DNA of 64,000 nucleotides, taken from Mucilaginibacter sp. OK098 (GTDB taxonomy: Bacteria; Bacteroidota; Bacteroidia; Sphingobacteriales; Sphingobacteriaceae). Shown in pieces: positions 1-9,417 of the stretch. The stretch covers positions 186,001-250,000 of the forward strand of contig NZ_FRCM01000008.1 in assembly GCF_900142915.1 (NCBI RefSeq). Reading direction: 5' to 3'. Below the pieces are notes generated by a model. That model was given only the letters and a program-made list of their open reading frames with translations, did not search any database and had not been told where the DNA came from. The first letter of the stretch is position 1, and the number at the start of each line of letters is the position of its first letter. The position numbers and the translations under genes were made by a program.

Positions 1-69
1 CCGTAAGAAAGGGTTTTTAGGTTCATTATTTAATTCAATTAGGTTATATGTTGGTTTGACAATTATAAA

Positions 70-1398
70 CTATAAATATCTATTTATCAAATTTTCCAGA
101 TATTCTTGTCTGCCGCTGCTGGTTTTAGGTTCGCCATTGTCAATTGCATAGGCACGCAAGTCCTCAAGGGAAAGCTTACCATCTTCAAATTCTTTACCTT
201 TCCCGGTATCAAAAGAGGCGTACCTGTCTTTCCTGATCTCCAGGTATTCTGATTTTTGGAGAATATTATCAGCAGTGATCAAAGCCCTTGCAAAAACATC
301 CATGCCACCAATATGCGCATAGAAAAGATCGGCAGGATCGGTTGAGTTACGGCGGATCTTGGCGTCAAAATTTATACCCCCGCCCTGGAAACCGCCTGCT
401 TCCAGTATGATCATCATTATTTCGGTAACCTCGTTAATATCGTTCGGGAACTGGTCGGTATCCCAGCCGTTCTGGCTGTCGCCGCGGTTGGCATCTATCG
501 AACCTAATAAACCAGAATCAGCAGCTACCTGCAATTCATGCTGGAAGGTATGGCCGGCCAATGTGGCGTGGTTAACTTCTAAATTCAGCTTAAAATCATT
601 CAGCAGATCATATTTCTGCAAAAAGCCCAGTACCGTTGCAGCATCATAATCATACTGGTGCTTGGTTGGCTCACACGGTTTTGGCTCGATAAAGAAAGTG
701 CCTTTAAAGCCTTGTTTACGGGCGTAATCTTTAGCGGTATGCAAAAACTTTGCAAAATGCTCCTGCTCGCGCTTCATATCAGTGTTCAGCAAGGTCATGT
801 AGCCCTCTCTCCCACCCCAGAAAACATAATTCTCACCACCAAGGGCTATAGTAGCATCTAATGCAGCTTTTACCTGTGCTGCAGCATGGCTAAGCACATG
901 AAAATCAGGATTGGTGGCAGCGCCATTCATATACCTGCGATTGCTAAACAGGTTTGAAGTTCCCCAAAGCAATTTCACACCGCTTGCTGCTTGTTTTTGT
1001 TTGGCATAATCAACCAGTGCCTGTAAACGGCGATCGTTTTCATTCACATCGTTGGTATAATCAACCACGTCAACATCATGAAAGCAATAATAGGTCATCC
1101 CCATTTTGGTGATAAATTCAAATGCCGCGTCCATTTTATCTTTTGCCCGTTCAACTGCGTCGGTTTTTTCATTCCATGCGAATACATGCGTAGGCTCGCC
1201 AAAAGGATCGGCGCCGTTTCCGACGAATGAGTGCCAGTATGCGCATGCAAAACGTAAATGATCTTTCATCGTTTTACCGGCAACTACCCTGTTTTCATCG
1301 TACCAACGGAAAGCCAATGGATTATCTGATTGCAGCCCTTCGTATTTTACCTGGCCTATTCCTTTAAAAAATTCTTTTTCGCCTGTTATAATGCTCAT
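70..1398 (-). CDS. xylA: Xylose isomerase
   Basis: Converts D-xylose to D-xylulose in the cytoplasm, the first step of the isomerase route. The 442-residue length matches class II xylose isomerases. Hallmarks visible are the catalytic histidine in CFHDVD (His107), WGGREGY near 195, the metal/substrate segment FFIEPKPCEPTKH near 236-247, NLEVNHATLAGH near 272-283 and DANRGD near 302-307. It lies downstream of xylB on the same strand with an 83-bp gap that contains a 31-bp palindrome. Cotranscription is therefore likely, perhaps with attenuation between the two genes. The LacI-type gene beyond xylB is the probable regulator. No truncation is seen and the identification is firm. Confidence 0.98.
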   Translation of the reverse strand: MSIITGEKEFFKGIGQVKYEGLQSDNPLAFRWYDENRVVAGKTMKDHLRFACAYWHSFVGNGADPFGEPTHVFAWNEKTDAVERAKDKMDAAFEFITKMGMTYYCFHDVDVVDYTNDVNENDRRLQALVDYAKQKQAASGVKLLWGTSNLFSNRRYMNGAATNPDFHVLSHAAAQVKAALDATIALGGENYVFWGGREGYMTLLNTDMKREQEHFAKFLHTAKDYARKQGFKGTFFIEPKPCEPTKHQYDYDAATVLGFLQKYDLLNDFKLNLEVNHATLAGHTFQHELQVAADSGLLGSIDANRGDSQNGWDTDQFPNDINEVTEIMMIILEAGGFQGGGINFDAKIRRNSTDPADLFYAHIGGMDVFARALITADNILQKSEYLEIRKDRYASFDTGKGKEFEDGKLSLEDLRAYAIDNGEPKTSSGRQEYLENLINRYL

Positions 1399-1437
1399 AA
1401 TTTCACTGATTTTTGTTTGATTTCACTGATTAGATCA

Positions 1438-1468
1438 GACTTACGAAGTTTTAAAAACTTCGTAAGTC
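1438..1468. repeat. TTACGAAGTTTT palindrome between xylB and xylA
   Basis: Near-perfect inverted repeat with 15-bp arms (GACTTACGAAGTTTT and its complement) around one base. The same core recurs at 57605-57637 and 57737-57769, so it belongs to a dispersed family. Here it could act as an intra-operon terminator or mRNA-stabilising hairpin. Confidence 0.85.
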
Positions 1469-1481
1469 TTCGATGGGTTAT

Positions 1482-2960
1482 TTAGTTTGTTAGTTGTTTC
1501 TCCAATAATGCTTTCCATTCCTGGTAAGCGGGTTCAAGTTGTTTTGTTGATGGTTGTACCAATTGTACCGGGTGCATGTGTTCAAATGCCTGTTGGGGCG
1601 ATGAAAAGATCTGCGCGCCTATGCCTGCGCCCAATGCCGCGCCTACGCTGCCGTCATTCTTATAAAGCTCAACCGGTACGCCGGTTATGTTTACAAAGCT
1701 TTCGGTAAATAATTCGCTTAAAAACAGGTTATTTTTACCGGCTCGGATAATAGTTGGATTCATCCCGTTTTCGCGCATTATATCCAATCCGTAACGGAAT
1801 GAAAAAGCGATACCCTCCTGTACGGCCCTGATCACATGAGCCTGGTTATGAATGTTCAGATCGATATTATGAAAATGAGCGCCAACTATTTTATTGTTCA
1901 GCATCCGCTCTGCACCATTACCAAAAGGCAATACACACAAGCCTTCGCTGCCTAAAGGCGCTTCAGTGGCTTTAGCATTCAATTGCAGGTAGCTTTCTGT
2001 TGCGCCAAAAGTTTGCTTAAGCCAGCGGTACATGCTACCCACTCCGTTTATACATAGAAGTACACCCAGGCGCTTTTGTTGCTCTGTATAGTTTACATGC
2101 GCAAACGTGTTTACCCGCGATTGTTTATCATACCCCAATTGATCAGTTACTCCATATATTACGCCGGAAGTTCCTGCAGTTGCGGCAACTTCACCGGGGT
2201 TCAATACATTTAGCGAAAGCGCATTGTTGGGCTGATCGCCTGATTTATAGGTAACCGGGATGCCCGGTTTTAAATTTAGTTTTTGCGCCACTGACGACTG
2301 CAGGTTTCCGTGGGATGAAAACACTTCTTTAACCGCTGGAAATAAAGCCTCACTAAAGCCAAAATAATTGACAATATCTTTTGACAGGCTATTGGTTTTG
2401 AAATCAAAAAATACCCCTTCGGATAAGGCAGATACAGAGGTAGTGACCTCGCCTGTAAGCTTCATGGCAATAAAATCGCCGGGAAGCATGGCTTTATCTA
2501 TCTTATTATAAATTTCCGGTTCATTCTTTTTTACCCATGCCAGTTTGGATGCTGTAAAGTTTCCGGGTGAGTTTAACAGGTGCGAAAGGCATTGCTCATG
2601 CCCTATAGCATCAAAGGCTTTATCGCCAATTTCAACAGCGCGGCTATCGCACCAGATGATGCTGTTACGCAGAACAGTCTGATCTTTATCAACCAAAACC
2701 AAACCATGCATCTGGTAGGCAATGCCTATCGCTGCAATATCTGCAGGGTTATAGGCAGCAGTTTTATTACAAAGCCCGATAGCATGCTGCGTATGCTCCC
2801 ACCACATATCAGGCGATTGCTCGGCCCAGCCGGGTTGCAATGCTATAATGGGTGATTCCTCATCGGGGTATTGGGCCGATGCCATTACTTTTTGCGATGC
2901 GGCATCAACAACAGAAACTTTTACAGAAGACGTACCTATATCAATCCCTAACAATAGCAT
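1482..2960 (-). CDS. xylB: Xylulokinase (FGGY family)
   Basis: Phosphorylates D-xylulose to xylulose 5-phosphate with ATP, feeding the pentose phosphate pathway. It starts with the FGGY/actin-fold phosphate-1 loop LLGIDIGTSSVKVSVVD and continues with the MHGLV segment near 70 and IIWCDSRA near 101. A second ATP-site segment, GEVAATAGTSGVIYG, lies near residues 257-271, with the C-terminal RAGKNNLFLS region typical of family members. The 492-residue length is usual for XylB. It is first in a minus-strand xylB-xylA unit and diverges from the LacI-type gene. A perfect operator-like palindrome lies 78 bp upstream. Substrate is assigned mainly from the neighbouring xylA. Confidence 0.95.
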   Translation of the reverse strand: MLLLGIDIGTSSVKVSVVDAASQKVMASAQYPDEESPIIALQPGWAEQSPDMWWEHTQHAIGLCNKTAAYNPADIAAIGIAYQMHGLVLVDKDQTVLRNSIIWCDSRAVEIGDKAFDAIGHEQCLSHLLNSPGNFTASKLAWVKKNEPEIYNKIDKAMLPGDFIAMKLTGEVTTSVSALSEGVFFDFKTNSLSKDIVNYFGFSEALFPAVKEVFSSHGNLQSSVAQKLNLKPGIPVTYKSGDQPNNALSLNVLNPGEVAATAGTSGVIYGVTDQLGYDKQSRVNTFAHVNYTEQQKRLGVLLCINGVGSMYRWLKQTFGATESYLQLNAKATEAPLGSEGLCVLPFGNGAERMLNNKIVGAHFHNIDLNIHNQAHVIRAVQEGIAFSFRYGLDIMRENGMNPTIIRAGKNNLFLSELFTESFVNITGVPVELYKNDGSVGAALGAGIGAQIFSSPQQAFEHMHPVQLVQPSTKQLEPAYQEWKALLEKQLTN

Positions 2961-3037
2961 GATGTATAATGATTAACCCTAAGATTGGATTGTTTATAAT
3001 TTGTTTAACGCAACGAATTTAAATTTTTTTTTCAATA

Positions 3038-3051
3038 TGCAATCGATTGCA
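3038..3051. promoter_or_regulatory. LacI-family operator-like palindrome
   Basis: TGCAATCGATTGCA is a perfect 14-bp palindrome with a central CpG, the form typical of LacI/GalR-family operators. It sits in the divergent intergenic region, 78 bp upstream of xylB and 32 bp upstream of the preferred regulator start. It is well placed to control both directions. Confidence 0.75.
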
Positions 3052-3082
3052 GAAAAATATTTTATCATCTTTACAAATATTT

Positions 3083-4153
3083 ATGAACCGAAAGAAACGT
3101 GTTACCATTTATGACATTGCCCAAAAGCTCAATGTTACTGCATCCACAGTTTCAAGAGCCCTTAGCAATAATGGGTATGTAAACGAAACTACGCGGCAGT
3201 TAGTATTAAAAATAGCCGCCGAACTTAATTATAAGCGCAATACGCTGGCATCAAATTTAAGGAAGGGTGAAACCAAAACTATTGGTGTGATAGTACCCCG
3301 CATTAATCAAAATTTTTTCGCGAATGTTATAGCGGGGATTGAGGATTCCACTTATCAAAAGGATTATAATTTGATCATTTGCCAGTCGGATGAATTGCAT
3401 GAAAAGGAGATAAAGTGTGTTAATACCTTAATTAACCAGCATGTTGATTGTATTGTGATCTCGGTTTCGGCAGATAGCTATAACTATGATCACTTACAAA
3501 ATGTGATAGACCAGGGCATCCAACTGATCCAGTTTGACCGTGTAGCCGAAGAATTAGAGACATTAAAGGTTATAAATGATAATGAGCAGGCTTCATTTGA
3601 GGCTGTTTGCCATTTAATTGAGCAGGGGTATAAAAAAATAGCATTGCTGGAAGGGCCGCAAAACCTGAACATCTTCCGCCAGCGAAAGAGCGGGTATCTT
3701 AAGGCGCTAAGAAAATTCAAGATTAAGGTTAATAATGCCTATGTGGTGGAAAATGCATGGACGAAGGAATTAGGCGCAGCAGCAACAAAAAAACTGCTAA
3801 GCCTCCCCGATGCACCGGATGCCATATTTGCTTCAACATCTGATTTTTCGGCCCTGGGGGTATTGGAAGTAGCTAATGACCTGCATATAAAAGTGCCCTC
3901 ACAGTTAGGCATCTGCGGTTACTCAAACGAAGCTTTTACAGAAATAACGAGTCCGTCAATAACTACTATCGATCAGTTCAGCGTTGATATGGGCAAAGCA
4001 ATTGCCAATTTATATTTTGATGAGATGGAAAAGGCAGAAGCATCAGTAACGCCTAAAATAATCAGTATTAAACCGAAGCTTATAGTTAGGGGGTCGACGA
4101 TCAGGAGAGGTTTAGAAGAGAATCAGGAAATCAAGAGCCAGGAATCAAGATAA
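3083..4153 (+). CDS. LacI-family transcriptional regulator, probable xylose regulator
   Basis: DNA-binding regulator predicted to control the divergent xylBA genes. An N-terminal LacI helix-turn-helix (VTIYDIAQKLNVTASTVSRAL) is followed by the hinge region NTLASNLRKG and a periplasmic-binding-protein-like effector domain (TIGVIVPRINQNFFANVIAG and onward). The open frame extends upstream to a TTG at 3047, but that start overlaps the operator palindrome. The ATG at 3083 gives the family-standard start MNRKKRVTIYDIA and is preferred, giving 356 residues. The last residues (EENQEIKSQESR) are encoded by an intergenic repeat that has run into the gene. Effector identity (xylose or a derivative) is inferred from context only. 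Confidence 0.93.
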   Translation: MNRKKRVTIYDIAQKLNVTASTVSRALSNNGYVNETTRQLVLKIAAELNYKRNTLASNLRKGETKTIGVIVPRINQNFFANVIAGIEDSTYQKDYNLIICQSDELHEKEIKCVNTLINQHVDCIVISVSADSYNYDHLQNVIDQGIQLIQFDRVAEELETLKVINDNEQASFEAVCHLIEQGYKKIALLEGPQNLNIFRQRKSGYLKALRKFKIKVNNAYVVENAWTKELGAAATKKLLSLPDAPDAIFASTSDFSALGVLEVANDLHIKVPSQLGICGYSNEAFTEITSPSITTIDQFSVDMGKAIANLYFDEMEKAEASVTPKIISIKPKLIVRGSTIRRGLEENQEIKSQESR

Positions 4154-4265
4154 AAAGAGAAAAGAATCAGGAAAGCAAGAGTCAAGAATCAAGACAAAAA
4201 AGAGAATGGGTATTTCTTCATTCCTATTTCTTGACTCTTGATTCCTGACCTCTTGATTCTCTTTC
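4112..4265. repeat. GAATCAAGA repeat hairpin between convergent genes
   Basis: Copies of a GAATCAGGAAATCAAGAG-like unit on the plus strand are followed by their complement (CTTGACTCTTGATTCCTGA). Together they make a long imperfect hairpin between the LacI-type gene and the convergent FKBP gene. It probably terminates both. Its left arm encodes the regulator's C-terminal tail. Confidence 0.75.
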
Positions 4266-4269
4266 TTAT

Positions 4270-4767
4270 TTAGTGTGCGTGATGACCATCGGCGCCATGC
4301 GCGTGGCCATGTGATAATTCTTCGGGGGTTGCCGGGCGTACATTAAGGATGTTTCCTTTAAAGTGAAGTTCCTGCCCTGCCATCGGGTGGTTAAGGTCAA
4401 CAATAACCGAGTCTTCAGCTATTGAAACAACCATTCCCTGGAAACGGTTACCATTGTTATCCTGTAAAGGAATAACAGTACCAATTTCAGGCACACCGCT
4501 TTCTTTAAACATATCCAAAGGTAAATTTGCTACGGCTTCTTCATCGTATTCACCATAAGCATCTTCGGCTGTTAAACGAAAATCATAAGTATCGCCTGTT
4601 GAAAGGGCGCTTAAGTTTTCTTCAAATCTTGGCAACATTTGTCCTGCGCCATATAAAAAAGTAAGCGGTTGCTCTTCTGTTGCGCTTTCCTGCAATACTT
4701 CAGTTCCATCCTGGTCAACATACAGATCGTAAGTTAATGACACTACGTGTTGTGGGTTAATCTTCAT
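4270..4767 (-). CDS. FKBP-type peptidyl-prolyl isomerase, SlyD-like
   Basis: Predicted cytoplasmic proline isomerase and chaperone that speeds protein folding. The 165-residue sequence shows the split FKBP domain with an inserted flap, as in SlyD. The first half is VVSLTYDLYVDQDGTEVLQES, then FLYGAGQMLPRFEENLSAL and the insert region DAYGEYDEEAV. The domain closes with VDLNHPMAGQELHFKGNILNVR near 124-145. The C-terminus is a short histidine-rich tail (HGHAHGADGHHAH), consistent with the metal-binding tail of SlyD. It has no signal peptide. It is a monocistronic minus-strand gene between two repeat-rich spacers. Confidence 0.93.
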   Translation of the reverse strand: MKINPQHVVSLTYDLYVDQDGTEVLQESATEEQPLTFLYGAGQMLPRFEENLSALSTGDTYDFRLTAEDAYGEYDEEAVANLPLDMFKESGVPEIGTVIPLQDNNGNRFQGMVVSIAEDSVIVDLNHPMAGQELHFKGNILNVRPATPEELSHGHAHGADGHHAH

Positions 4768-4782
4768 TGTAAATGTGTTTTG

Positions 4783-4959
4783 GACCGGGATTCAGCAGAT
4801 TTAACGGATTAAATCAGGATACTTCCGGTTTGACCGGGGTTAACAGATTTAACGGATTAAATTAAGATACTTCCGGTTTATTATGATGTTATTTTATTGA
4901 TTACTTATTTGACAGGGATTCGGCAGATTTAACGGATTATATCTGATTCTTCCCAGTTT
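4783..4959. repeat. Three direct repeats of about 49 bp
   Basis: Units begin at 4783, 4832 and 4911, each running from GACCGGGATTCAGCAGATTT through AACGGATTAAAT to CTTCCGGTTT with scattered substitutions. A complementary segment (AATCTGCC, then ATTAATCCCGG) follows at about 4994-5030, so the cluster can fold back on itself. The spacing is too irregular for CRISPR. It reads as a degenerate intergenic repeat cluster. Confidence 0.75.
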
Positions 4960-5032
4960 GTTAACTGTGTTTATGTCGTTTATTATTTATTAAAATCTGC
5001 CTTACTAATCCTTAAAATCCATTAATCCCGGT

Positions 5033-7033
5033 TTAGTTAATCCCGGTCAACGCACTCTTTACATCTGTTGCAGGTAGTCCGCAGGTTTTGTCTTTACAAA
5101 TAAATATTTGTGTAACAGCCCCAAACCTGTTCTGCAGCAAAGGTAAACTTCCTTTTTTACCACCCAACATAATTTTGTTTGGGATGTAATTATTTTCTAT
5201 TTCCCGGCGTTTGCTCTCAAAATCTTCACCGGTTATTGCAATTTCATAAATGCCGAACACCTCTTCCATTAACAACATAATCCAGTTGGAGTACGAAGAA
5301 CCATACCTTGCAAGGTGTGGTACAATGTTTCGCAACAATTGCGCCGAAATCTCCTGGTATTGCTCCTTGTCAAATAACAGGCCAAGTTTTTTAAGGTTGC
5401 GGGCCATCACAGAGTTTGATGCCGGGATAACCCCATCCATTATTTCAGATTTACGGGCTATCAATTGTTCGTCATCAGCGGCCGTAAAAAAGAAAATGCC
5501 TTTTTCTGCATCATAATAATGTTTTATGGCCTGTCCTATTAGCTTTTTGGATAATGTTAGCCATTGTTCATCAAAGGTAACCTCGTATAAAGCAATCAGT
5601 CCGTCAATTATATTGGCGTAATCATCAAGAAAAGCAACCTGGTTTTTATCTTCAGCTTTATAGATGCGTGACAACCTGTCAGCATCGTTTATCAGGTTAT
5701 TTAAAATGAAGCCGGCATTTTTCAGGGCGAGGTCAAGGTATTCAGCTTTATTAAATGCCCGGTAAGCATTGCACAGCCCTTTCAGCATTAAGCCGTTCCA
5801 TGAGGCCAGGATCTTATTGTCCAATCCCGGCCTTATGCGGTAGCTGCGGGCATTAAATACTTTTTGTTTTGATGATTTTATTTTGTCAAGAAGCTCGTCA
5901 ACAGATAACCCTAATTTTTTAGCCAGCTCATCATCGCTTTCCTTCCGGAACAATACGTTTGAGCTTTCCTCTTCCCAATTGCCATCTTCGGTTATGTTAT
6001 AATAAATGCAGAATATTTCGGCATCCTGTTCTAAGATCTCCTCAATTTCGGTTTTTGTAAAAATATAGAATTTGCCTTCCTTGCCATCGCTGTCAGCATC
6101 CAGAGCAGAATAAAAGCCATAATCGGGCGACATTAATTCCCTTTGTGAAAACTCAATGATCTCGTTTGTTATCTGCTGATAAAGCGGATCAGGATTCCAT
6201 ACAAATGCCTCTGCATACAAGCTAATTAACTGTGCATTATCATAAAGCATCTTCTCAAAATGCGGCACATGCCACCTGCCATCAACAGAATATCGCGCAA
6301 AACCACCGCCAACATGATCATAGATACCACCGAAGGCCATTTTGTGGAGAGTTAGCTTTACAGCCTTAACCACTTCTTCATCCTTCATTAAATGGGCATA
6401 CCGCATTAAACACTGCCAGTTATTTGGCATCGGAAACTTTGGCGATGAGCCCATGCCACCTTCTGTTTTATCGAAATAGCCCTTCCAGCTTTTGATGATC
6501 GGCTCCAGGTCTGCTTTGGTATATTCTTTTTGCTCCTTTACAAAGGGCACTGATTCATATTGCTGGATGCCTTCTGTCAAGCGGGTTGCATAGTCTTCCG
6601 CTTCTTCCGGTTTTTGTTTATAAAAATCGGCAAGGTTAAACAGCAAGCTTGTCCATTCGTTTTTACGGAAATAGGTTCCGCCATAAATAGGCCGCTGATC
6701 GGGCAGGCAGATGCAATTTAAAGGCCAGCCACCCCTGCCGCTCATTAGTTGGATGGCGCTCATGTAAACCTGGTCAACATCCGGGCGTTCTTCGCGGTCA
6801 ACCTTTATACAAACAAAATATTGATTCATTACTTCGGCCACGCCTTCATCCTCAAAGCTTTCGTGCTCCATTACATGGCACCAGTGGCAGGCGGAGTAAC
6901 CAATGCTTACCAGGATCAGCTTGTTTTCGGCTTTGGCTTTTTGTAAAGCTTCTGGTCCCCAGGGGTACCAGTTAACCGGGTTATTGGCATGCTGCAGCAG
7001 GTATGGCGAAGTAGAATTTGCAAGATGATTCAT
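5033..7033 (-). CDS. DUF255 thioredoxin-domain protein (YyaL/SSP411-like)
   Basis: Cytoplasmic protein of 666 residues. An N-terminal thioredoxin-like domain begins NSTSPYLLQHANNPVNWYPW and carries a redox CxxC in YSACHWCHVMEHESF (Cys49, Cys52). A long alpha/alpha-barrel region related to six-hairpin glycosidases follows (for example HVPHFEKMLYDNAQL near 260 and LASWNGLMLKGL near 410). The domain order and length match the widely conserved YyaL/spermatogenesis-associated protein 20 family. The exact reaction is unknown; a redox or sugar-related role has been proposed for the family. It is monocistronic, with no signal peptide. Confidence 0.94.
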   Translation of the reverse strand: MNHLANSTSPYLLQHANNPVNWYPWGPEALQKAKAENKLILVSIGYSACHWCHVMEHESFEDEGVAEVMNQYFVCIKVDREERPDVDQVYMSAIQLMSGRGGWPLNCICLPDQRPIYGGTYFRKNEWTSLLFNLADFYKQKPEEAEDYATRLTEGIQQYESVPFVKEQKEYTKADLEPIIKSWKGYFDKTEGGMGSSPKFPMPNNWQCLMRYAHLMKDEEVVKAVKLTLHKMAFGGIYDHVGGGFARYSVDGRWHVPHFEKMLYDNAQLISLYAEAFVWNPDPLYQQITNEIIEFSQRELMSPDYGFYSALDADSDGKEGKFYIFTKTEIEEILEQDAEIFCIYYNITEDGNWEEESSNVLFRKESDDELAKKLGLSVDELLDKIKSSKQKVFNARSYRIRPGLDNKILASWNGLMLKGLCNAYRAFNKAEYLDLALKNAGFILNNLINDADRLSRIYKAEDKNQVAFLDDYANIIDGLIALYEVTFDEQWLTLSKKLIGQAIKHYYDAEKGIFFFTAADDEQLIARKSEIMDGVIPASNSVMARNLKKLGLLFDKEQYQEISAQLLRNIVPHLARYGSSYSNWIMLLMEEVFGIYEIAITGEDFESKRREIENNYIPNKIMLGGKKGSLPLLQNRFGAVTQIFICKDKTCGLPATDVKSALTGIN

Positions 7034-7312
7034 AGCTGTTTTATTAGCCTGCTAAATTGCGAATATTAAATGCTCTTAATTTAATATCAATTGGATTTGA
7101 TAAAAGTTTTACAAAAGGGGAGAAATTAGTAACATATTCTTCGCTCACGCTCAGAATCTTCAACAAACAACACCAACAAAGGTGAAAACTCAATCAACCA
7201 CTCACTCAATCAACCTAATCAACTTTCTCCCCCTCTGTATCATCCATCTTACAAATTATCAAATTCATAATTTATTTAACTAATTTGGCCCCGAAATTAT
7301 CAAAATACAAAA

Positions 7313-9280
7313 ATGCGCTTTACAAAACTTACTAATTACCTGGGTGCACTTGGTTTGCTCCTTGTTGCAGGATCAGCATCGGCACAAACCGATTCTATAA
7401 AATATAATCACCTGGATGTATTCGGACCTATTACCTGGCCTGTAACCGGCGATGGCACCCGCTCGGCAAGCGGACAGCCCGGCGAACACTACTGGCAAAA
7501 CCGTGCCGACTACTTAATAAAGGCATCGTTAAACGAAACCCCACAGGATACTACCGTAACCGGCGAAGTAACTATTTCATATACCAACAACAGCCCGGAC
7601 AATCTCGACCACTTATGGCTGCAGCTTGATCAGAATTTATTTAAACCAGATTCACGCGGTGGCGCTACTACGCCTATCGGCGGCGACAGGTTTGATGTTA
7701 AAGGTTTTAGTCGTGGTGGCTATCATATCGAATCGGTATCGATAACTTATAAAGGGCAGACCTATAAAACAACGCCTGTTATTACTGATGCCCGGATGCA
7801 GATCAGGCTAAATACGCCTATGGGGCCTAAAGGCGAAAAGATCCAGGTTAAAGTAAACTACAGCTTTTCTATTCCATTTTATGGTGCCGACCGGATGGGC
7901 CGCAAAAAATTCAAAGACGGCTACGTTTATGAGATAGCGGAATGGTATCCGCGCATGTGTGTTTATGACGATGTGGAAGGCTGGAACACCCTGCCTTATA
8001 TGGGATTAGGTGAGTTTTATTGCGAATACGGCGATTTTGATTATTACATAACTGCCCCCGCAAACATGACTGTTGTAGGATCAGGCGATTTGCTGAATGC
8101 ATCGCAGGTTTTAAGTGACATCCAGCAAAAAAGGCTGGAAGAGATGCGCAAAAGCGATAAAACCGTTATGATAATTAAGCCCGAGGAAGTTGGCCAGGCC
8201 GCTACACATCCTTTTAAAGGCTCATTAACCTGGCATTATAAAATGCTGAACACCCGCGATATTGCATGGGCAGCCTCAACCGCTTTTATTTGGGATGGCG
8301 CAAAAGTTAACCTGCCGTCGGGTCGCAAATGCATTGCCATGAGCGCTTACCCTGCCGAAAGCGCTGGCGATGATTCATGGGGACGTTCTACCGAATATCT
8401 TAAAAACAGCATCGAGATCTATTCAGGCAAATATTTTGAGTATCCATGGACCTCCGCCGTAAACGTATCGGGCGTTGCTTTGGGTATGGAATATCCGGGC
8501 GCTATTTTTTGTTTGAGCGATCTGAAAAAAGGCGGACTTTGGGGTGATGTAACGCACGAGATCGGTCACAACTGGTTCCCTATGATAGTTGGTTCAAATG
8601 AGCGTAAATATATGTGGATGGATGAAGGCTTTAACACCTTTATAAACCAATACTCTACAGAGAAATTTAATAACGGCGAATATTTTGACAGTAAAGCCAG
8701 GCCATCAAACGGCATTGCCCGCTTTATGGCAAGAGCAACAGATCCGTTGATGGCTGCTCCTGAAGCTATGGGGTTGAATGACTACGGTCAGTATTATAAT
8801 AAAACCTCGTTAGGTTTAGATATATTGCGTAATGTGGTATTAGGTCCTGATCGTTTTGATTATGCCTTTAACGAGTACATTAAGCACTGGGCATTTAAAC
8901 ACCCGCTGCCGTATGATTTTTTCCGCACCATGAATGATGCTTCAGGCGAGGACCTGAACTGGTTCTTCAAGCCGTGGTTCTTTACCACTGATAAGCTTGA
9001 CCAGGCTATACAATCGGTTACTTATGTAAAAGATAATGCGGCAAACGGCGCTTTAATTACCCTGGTTAACAAAGAAAAAATGGCCATGCCGGTTGATCTG
9101 AAGATCACCCAAACCAATGGCAAAACCGAAATCCTGCACCTGCCGGTAAACGTATGGCAACGCGGCGGCGTTTGGAAATTTATTTATCCTTCAACAGTTG
9201 CAATTCAATCAATAGAAGTTGATCCTGACAGGCAATTGCCTGATGTTGACAGAAAGAATAATGTTTGGGGAGCAAAGTAA
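7313..9280 (+). CDS. Secreted M1-family zinc metallopeptidase
   Basis: Predicted exported aminopeptidase-like enzyme of 655 residues. A signal peptide (LGALGLLLVAGSASAQ) ends near residue 25. A beta-sandwich N-domain follows, with GMEYPGAIFC near 390 corresponding to the substrate-binding GAMEN-type region. The gluzincin motif is HEIGH (His415, Glu416, His419) with the third zinc ligand Glu438 in WMDEGFNTF, 19 residues after His419. The C-terminal region is helical. Zinc site and catalytic glutamate are intact, so it should be active on peptides in the periplasm or outside the cell. It is followed by a clear terminator hairpin. Confidence 0.95.
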   Translation: MRFTKLTNYLGALGLLLVAGSASAQTDSIKYNHLDVFGPITWPVTGDGTRSASGQPGEHYWQNRADYLIKASLNETPQDTTVTGEVTISYTNNSPDNLDHLWLQLDQNLFKPDSRGGATTPIGGDRFDVKGFSRGGYHIESVSITYKGQTYKTTPVITDARMQIRLNTPMGPKGEKIQVKVNYSFSIPFYGADRMGRKKFKDGYVYEIAEWYPRMCVYDDVEGWNTLPYMGLGEFYCEYGDFDYYITAPANMTVVGSGDLLNASQVLSDIQQKRLEEMRKSDKTVMIIKPEEVGQAATHPFKGSLTWHYKMLNTRDIAWAASTAFIWDGAKVNLPSGRKCIAMSAYPAESAGDDSWGRSTEYLKNSIEIYSGKYFEYPWTSAVNVSGVALGMEYPGAIFCLSDLKKGGLWGDVTHEIGHNWFPMIVGSNERKYMWMDEGFNTFINQYSTEKFNNGEYFDSKARPSNGIARFMARATDPLMAAPEAMGLNDYGQYYNKTSLGLDILRNVVLGPDRFDYAFNEYIKHWAFKHPLPYDFFRTMNDASGEDLNWFFKPWFFTTDKLDQAIQSVTYVKDNAANGALITLVNKEKMAMPVDLKITQTNGKTEILHLPVNVWQRGGVWKFIYPSTVAIQSIEVDPDRQLPDVDRKNNVWGAK

Positions 9281-9381
9281 TTGATTTCGGAAGTCGGATT
9301 TTTTCACTGTTGTTTGTTTTCAGTGGTGTTCAAGAAGGCTTCGCCGTTTCGATTTCGGAATTATTGAGTTGATATTTATTG

Positions 9382-9417
9382 AAAAGACCCGCTTTGAGAA
9401 AGGCGGGTCTTTTTTTG
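9382..9417 (+). terminator. Rho-independent terminator after M1 peptidase
   Basis: AGACCCGC at 9385-9392 pairs with GCGGGTCT at 9403-9410, closed by a short loop and followed by a run of seven T. It lies about 100 bp after the peptidase stop. Confidence 0.9.

Noticed and set aside
3047..3082. Upstream TTG start for the LacI-type gene
   Set aside because: It would begin inside the operator palindrome, and family alignment starts at the ATG at 3083.
4783..4959. Three direct repeats of about 49 bp as a small CRISPR
   Set aside because: No constant-length unique spacers, the repeats diverge, and no cas genes are nearby.
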